Shown here: positions 59,301 through 64,000 of the stretch, one piece after another
Layout of the letters: every line of letters begins with the position of its first letter
How positions within the stretch are numbered: position 1 is the stretch's first letter
Assembly: GCF_052324685.1 (NCBI RefSeq)
Contig: NC_135212.1
Coordinates: forward strand, 26,847,915-26,911,914
Length of the DNA: 64,000 bases
Source: Brachyhypopomus gauderio
Lineage: Eukaryota > Chordata > Actinopteri > Gymnotiformes > Hypopomidae
Direction: 5' to 3'
The notes under the pieces: generated by a model
Databases searched by the model: none
What the model was told of the DNA's origin: nothing
Seen by the model: the letters and a program-made list of their open reading frames with translations, nothing else
Position numbers and translations under genes: made by a program

Positions 59301-59301
<1 letters not shown>

Positions 59302-59382
<81 letters not shown>
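59302..59382. repeat. (GT)n microsatellite
   Basis: About 40 uninterrupted GT units. Confidence 0.96.
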
Positions 59383-59383
<1 letters not shown>

Positions 59384-59788
59384 TGGCAGGCAGGCAGAGA
59401 GAGGGGTCTGGTAGGGTAATCAGAGCTATTGTTGTCCTGAAGGCCATGAACTTGGCCTTTTGTCTGCGTTAACGCTCCCGCTACGCAGCTGCACCACGTG
59501 CCCCGGAACCCCCGCCGGTGTCGCCGTATGCGCTGCAAAACGGACTGGAGTAAGATGAGCAGACTGTGGTACAACTTAGCTTACAGCTTTACAAATGTAT
59601 CGGTAGACTGCTGACCGAAACATGTCCGGCCACATGCCATTAGGGAGAAAACAGTACAATCTGAATGTGGCAATTCACAACAGTTCGATTTAAGAAATGA
59701 ATGGTTAATAGGCTGCCATCGGCTTTTAATTCAGCGCTATTAGGCGACATGACTATCACAGGTTGTTGAGGTTTTTGTTCAGGACTCT

Positions 59789-59814
59789 CCTCTCTCTCTC
59801 TCTCTCTCTCTCTC
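59789..59814. repeat. (CT)n microsatellite
   Basis: About 13 CT units. Confidence 0.9.
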
Positions 59815-60052
59815 AACGACGCAAACATGTAATTCATGGTAGGCAAAAAATGATCTGTTGTATGATTGACAAAGGTTTACGCACATATAGCCTGATATTT
59901 TAATATTTCATATCCCTCCATATGACAGATTCCTTACCGCGTTTTGGTTAATTATTCTTGAAGAATAAAAACAGAAGGAAAAAAAGTTTTTGCTTGACAT
60001 CCCACGAAAACTGATCGAATCTTTCCAAGCATTGGTCTATAGTAGTAGTAGC

Positions 60053-60087
<35 letters not shown>
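60053..60087. repeat. (AAT)n microsatellite
   Basis: About 11 AAT units, with a few more after a short break to about 60100. Confidence 0.9.
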
Positions 60088-60920
60088 GCCTAATAATAAT
60101 ACAATGTTACTGTTCAAATTCATGTTCAACAATTGCTATTAAATGATGATTGGTATTGTGATTTTATTGGACATGTTGTGGTCTAAACATTAAAAGCATT
60201 GAATTTGGGGGTAAATAATTAATACGAGCTATTTTGCTGCAGTATACGCAACGTTTAACTCGAATTGAAGTTCAAATTGGGTGAACAGAATAATTTTTAA
60301 CGAGTACAATATTGTTTTATTCTTGCTCGTGGCGCACGCTGTAAACAGTATTCACATTCAAATGAAATCGACTTTGGCACTGGCACAGACGCAGACAGGC
60401 ACACGGCAAGACACCCAGTAAGTCTGAGCGGCTTAGAGGTCTATTCAGGATTTGCACGAGTCATTACATTCTGCTCGACACGGATCATCTTAAGATATTC
60501 TACGTCAGAGGAGAACAGTTCTTGTAGGGGTGAGTCTATTGTTTAAAAACAATCTCGCATGTATACGATAAAACAGTAACACTGTCACTATACAAGAGTA
60601 AATGAAATGAAAGACATCAGATCCTGCATATTAATGAAACGTGTCTAAATACATTAGTATGAAACCCTGTTTTTTTGTCACTGGATCACAGCGATGTTCC
60701 ACCAAATCGTACGAAATGAACATACAGTATGAAGGCGTGAAGGATGAACGTGTACTCTACCGAACCGAAGAAACAACTTCATTAGGCTAAACTAAACAGG
60801 CTGTATTCTCACACACCAGACAAGCACAGACCCTGTTGAACATCTGAAAATCTGGTGCTATCTTATCTTTTTGTTCCTTGAGTTTTCATGAAAGTTATTG
60901 TTAGCAGCAACATACATAAC

Positions 60921-61059
<139 letters not shown>

Positions 61060-62557
61060 ATATATATGTACAGAATGTTAAAATATACATACAGTGCCTA
61101 CACACTGTAGAGTATGTTTAAAATATATTTTATATATAAAATAGCTGCATAAAATAGTTTAGATATTACAGTCTAGAAATATAGTAGCTATAACCACATC
61201 AGATAACTCTACGATGTTAGAATGTATTTGATAGAATGTGTAGATGTCAGAAATAAAAGGTTTTTACAAGAGGAAAGATAAGAGATGAGAGCCAGTCACA
61301 ACAGCAGAACACAAGAGAAACGCTGTCCCACCGCAACTATCTAGAGGGGAAAATCAGTAATATTTTCAGAGGTTTGCACAAACAAATATATGATTTTAAT
61401 ACCATAACATGAGATAATAAAAATGGAAGTTTTGCTTGCTAATTAAATTCAGCGTAGAAATCTGGAAATATTTGTGTGTATGCAGTTTACTGTCCCTATT
61501 TAAGGGTAAAGCTCATAACATCTTGTTAAATTTACAGATCAGAGCAGTTCTTCTGTGTCTGAAAGAGGAAACGCTTTGAAGAGGAAGCATTTTGAGATAC
61601 ACTTCATGATCAAGTGGTGTATTAGTCACCTCCATTTTGTTTCTTTCTTTCTTTTCCTCTTTATGTTTTTAATAACTTAATAAATAAATCTTCAAATTCC
61701 CTTTGATGCTTTATTACTAATGATAGGTGTATTTAGTTTTTTCTTTCAGTAAAATAATCCAGTGTACTACTGGGACAGTATTTCCCCAAACCCCAAACAA
61801 AAGTGTAGTACTGGGTTAATCTTTTCAGCCTTCAAAGTGTTCGGTGTATTAAACATTTTTATTTAAAAGTGACAACATTGCATGCAAATGAGCATAATTC
61901 TCCTGGGGCTAGTGCATTATTTGATTTTAGCATAAGAAAACAACACAGCCATTACTTTCTGTAGGACAGTTCACATTCTGAAATATGAAATATACTGCAG
62001 AAATATAATAGATCTATTGCAGTAACTCTGAAGACATATTCCACTCTATTAATGTGCTACTTCCACTCCCAATTTTCTAAGGGCATCATGGTAAAGGTGA
62101 ACACACATGGCAAATTTATGTTTCAACAAACTCTTGATTTCACAGTAATCCAAAATTATACAGATTGTCCTTTTCACAGATTGAGTATTTCAGCCAATAC
62201 TGCAGATCCGAAAAGAAAAAAAGAAAAAAATTCTGTAAAAATAAATCCGCCTGCTAACATTTTTACTGATTTTATGAGGAAAATCTTAAATTATCCTGGT
62301 GCAATAATTGAACCTGGTGCTCCAATGACCCTAACCTTGATCATTCTTAATTGTATTTATGTAATATGTATTTATGTAATAAAATTGTTTTCTGTGTTTA
62401 TAACATTGACACAAAATGCAAGTGACAGAGAGAATAAAAAAGATTGTTAGCCTATAGGGGTAATTAACTCATATGAGATAAATCTGAAAGGGAGATAATT
62501 GAAACACAGTGACCCAAGTACAGCCTTAAGGCAGATAGCTGGCATCAAGCCAGTCAG

Positions 62558-62558
<1 letters not shown>

Positions 62559-62618
<60 letters not shown>
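62559..62618. repeat. (CA)n microsatellite
   Basis: About 30 uninterrupted CA units. Confidence 0.96.
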
Positions 62619-62620
<2 letters not shown>

Positions 62621-63185
62621 TGCAAAAAATGAAATAAAGTGTTCAAAGTGAACACACTTCACGGTGTTTTAAACTAGCAGAACAACTAACGTCCTATTCT
62701 TTTGACATTCTACAATGTGTATATTTGGCAAACAGTTTGACTGCTTTCTTTGATTACAAAATCCAGAACCCCTGAACTATCTCGAAAATTCAGTATTTTA
62801 AGCTCACACAATGCCTCCAATTAAAGCATAAAAACATTTGCCTTCTGTGTCCTTAAACAGTCTTAAACAGATTGTGAATCTATCTTCCTAATTTTCTCAT
62901 TATTGCTAACAATGTCATGAATAACCACCGACTTCTTGCTTCCTGTATCACACTTTCCGTTTATATGTCGATCTAAATAAATGTAAGCGGGACCAGATCG
63001 CTTTCCTGACGTCGGTAGTAGCTTTTTGGCGGTGATGACGAGTTTACCCAGTTTTCAACAACAGAGGGCGCTACAAGAGCATTTGTTTTATACTGGGAGA
63101 TTACCAACTAAGTGGAATTTTAAAATCGCATATTTAGCCGTGTTTTTATATTTTAAACTTTTGTTACAGTGTGTTTTGTAGAGCT

Positions 63186-63274
63186 ATGATTATGTTATAT
63201 GAGTGCTATAAGAAGAGAATCATTTTATTAGCGACGGTGCTGGCATTATATGATGTGTTGGTTGAGCGACTAAG
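63186..63274 (+). other. Weak candidate first coding exon at window edge
   Basis: An ATG at 63186 opens 29 codons (MIMLYECYKKRI, then LLATVLALYDVLVERL) up to a donor-like AAG|GTAATT at 63274/63275. Upstream, a CRE-like TGACGTC lies at 63007-63013 in a locally CpG-containing stretch. This could be the start of a plus-strand gene running out of the window, or chance. I do not recognise the peptide. Confidence 0.15.
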
Positions 63275-64000
63275 GTAATTTTTTACAGGCCCTCTGACGA
63301 CGATCTGACAAGCAAAGGTGCTGGAGACACAGAAAGATCCTTGTGCGCACCAGAAGTCCATCGAGGCATCTATCAATTTGCTGTAAACCTCTAATGGTCA
63401 CTAAGAATAACAGATAGACTTAAATAGATGTAGCATATACTTAAAATTGCTTTTGAGATCACGTGTTTGTTTTTTTGTGATTTATATTTAAGTGTTGATT
63501 TCAGATCTATCATTAGCCAGAATTTGACCAAAGAAGTTACCGGATTCGTAAGGCCTTATTTATCCTAACGACCGTGTTTTAATGACTCAGTAAACTTAGA
63601 TCTATCGGTTATCTATAAAGTAGTGTTTACGCTATTTTAATGAACTTTCATTTAATGAAATCTAATTTGTTTCTGATTATGTAGAACACGATAGAAATGA
63701 CGATATAACGTAGCATAGAACAGACAATAACTGAACGAATTTTAATTATCCCGCGAAGCTCCCTATAATCAAGTCACAGCTTTAAGTCTTTCGTACAGTT
63801 GTGTTTTTACAGCGTCTGTGTGATGCCACACCCTCAGCTGAGAAAATGTATCGACAAACATACAACCAAACAACTAAAACAATAAGATAGGGATTGAAAA
63901 GCAAATTTTGTTTTTAATAAACACTTACAGGGAAAGACGTACTTCCAAGAAAACAGGTGGATCTCCGCCTGCTCGTGCAAATTAGTGAATAAAACTAGCT
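63275..64000. other. Right edge, no gene supported
   Basis: A 100-bp open stretch (63289-63392, PSDDDLTSKGAGDTERS) follows a TTTTTTACAG acceptor-like site. It is only 14 bp from the donor-like site above, so the two cannot be spliced to each other. Nothing else is recognisable. Confidence 0.4.

Noticed and set aside
59460-59560. GC-rich stretch as a hidden exon or CpG-island promoter
   Set aside because: Short open frames, no donor/acceptor pair with a partner exon, and no recognisable peptide.

Overview
This window is genomic DNA from a ray-finned (teleost-like) fish. The evidence is intron-rich vertebrate genes with GT/AG splice sites and AATAAA signals, fish-type transposons (Tc1/mariner, hAT-like non-autonomous elements, a tRNA-derived SINE, a LINE with a GAA tail), and very abundant CA/TG, TA and CT microsatellites. 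I cannot name the species.

Five complete protein-coding genes can be rebuilt exon by exon with reading frame kept across every junction. From left to right they are NIP7 (minus, 2691-3855, 180 aa), COG8 (plus, 4015-6546, 629 aa), NOB1 (minus, 7307-11004, 445 aa), WDR59 (plus, 11104-21591, 970 aa) and GLG1 (plus, 27267-51648, 1138 aa). All five human orthologues lie on 16q22-q23, so this is a conserved syntenic block.

The gene pairs are tightly packed. NIP7 and COG8 are divergent with 159 bp between start codons. NOB1 and WDR59 are divergent with 99 bp between start codons, and that gap holds a perfect TCTCGCGAGA palindrome. COG8 and NOB1 converge. Each divergent pair couples a ribosome-assembly factor (NIP7 for 60S, NOB1 for 40S) to an endomembrane gene (COG8 for Golgi tethering, WDR59 for GATOR2/mTORC1 nutrient sensing). 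GLG1 encodes a Golgi cysteine-rich membrane glycoprotein.

The rest is repeat-rich. 1-2690 holds a decayed Tc1/mariner element with long inverted repeats. 21592-27266 holds a hAT fragment, a 37/38-bp minisatellite of about 1.6 kb with a 302-bp higher-order duplication, and an internally deleted LINE. GLG1 introns carry a 28-bp minisatellite open in all three forward frames, a 25-bp x7 array beside a C31 tract, and (TG)n tracts directly at acceptors. 51649-64000 has no confidently identified gene. It holds a 1.7-kb hAT-like element with a perfect 8-bp target duplication and two apparent nested insertions, a SINE, many microsatellites, one orphan terminal-exon candidate on the minus strand (55617-55819) and a weak first-exon candidate at the right edge.

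I found no sign of a bacterial-style system, a CRISPR array or an undescribed multi-gene cassette. The most interesting items are the shared promoters, the duplicated splice acceptor in WDR59, the frame-neutral minisatellite in GLG1 and the nested hAT element.
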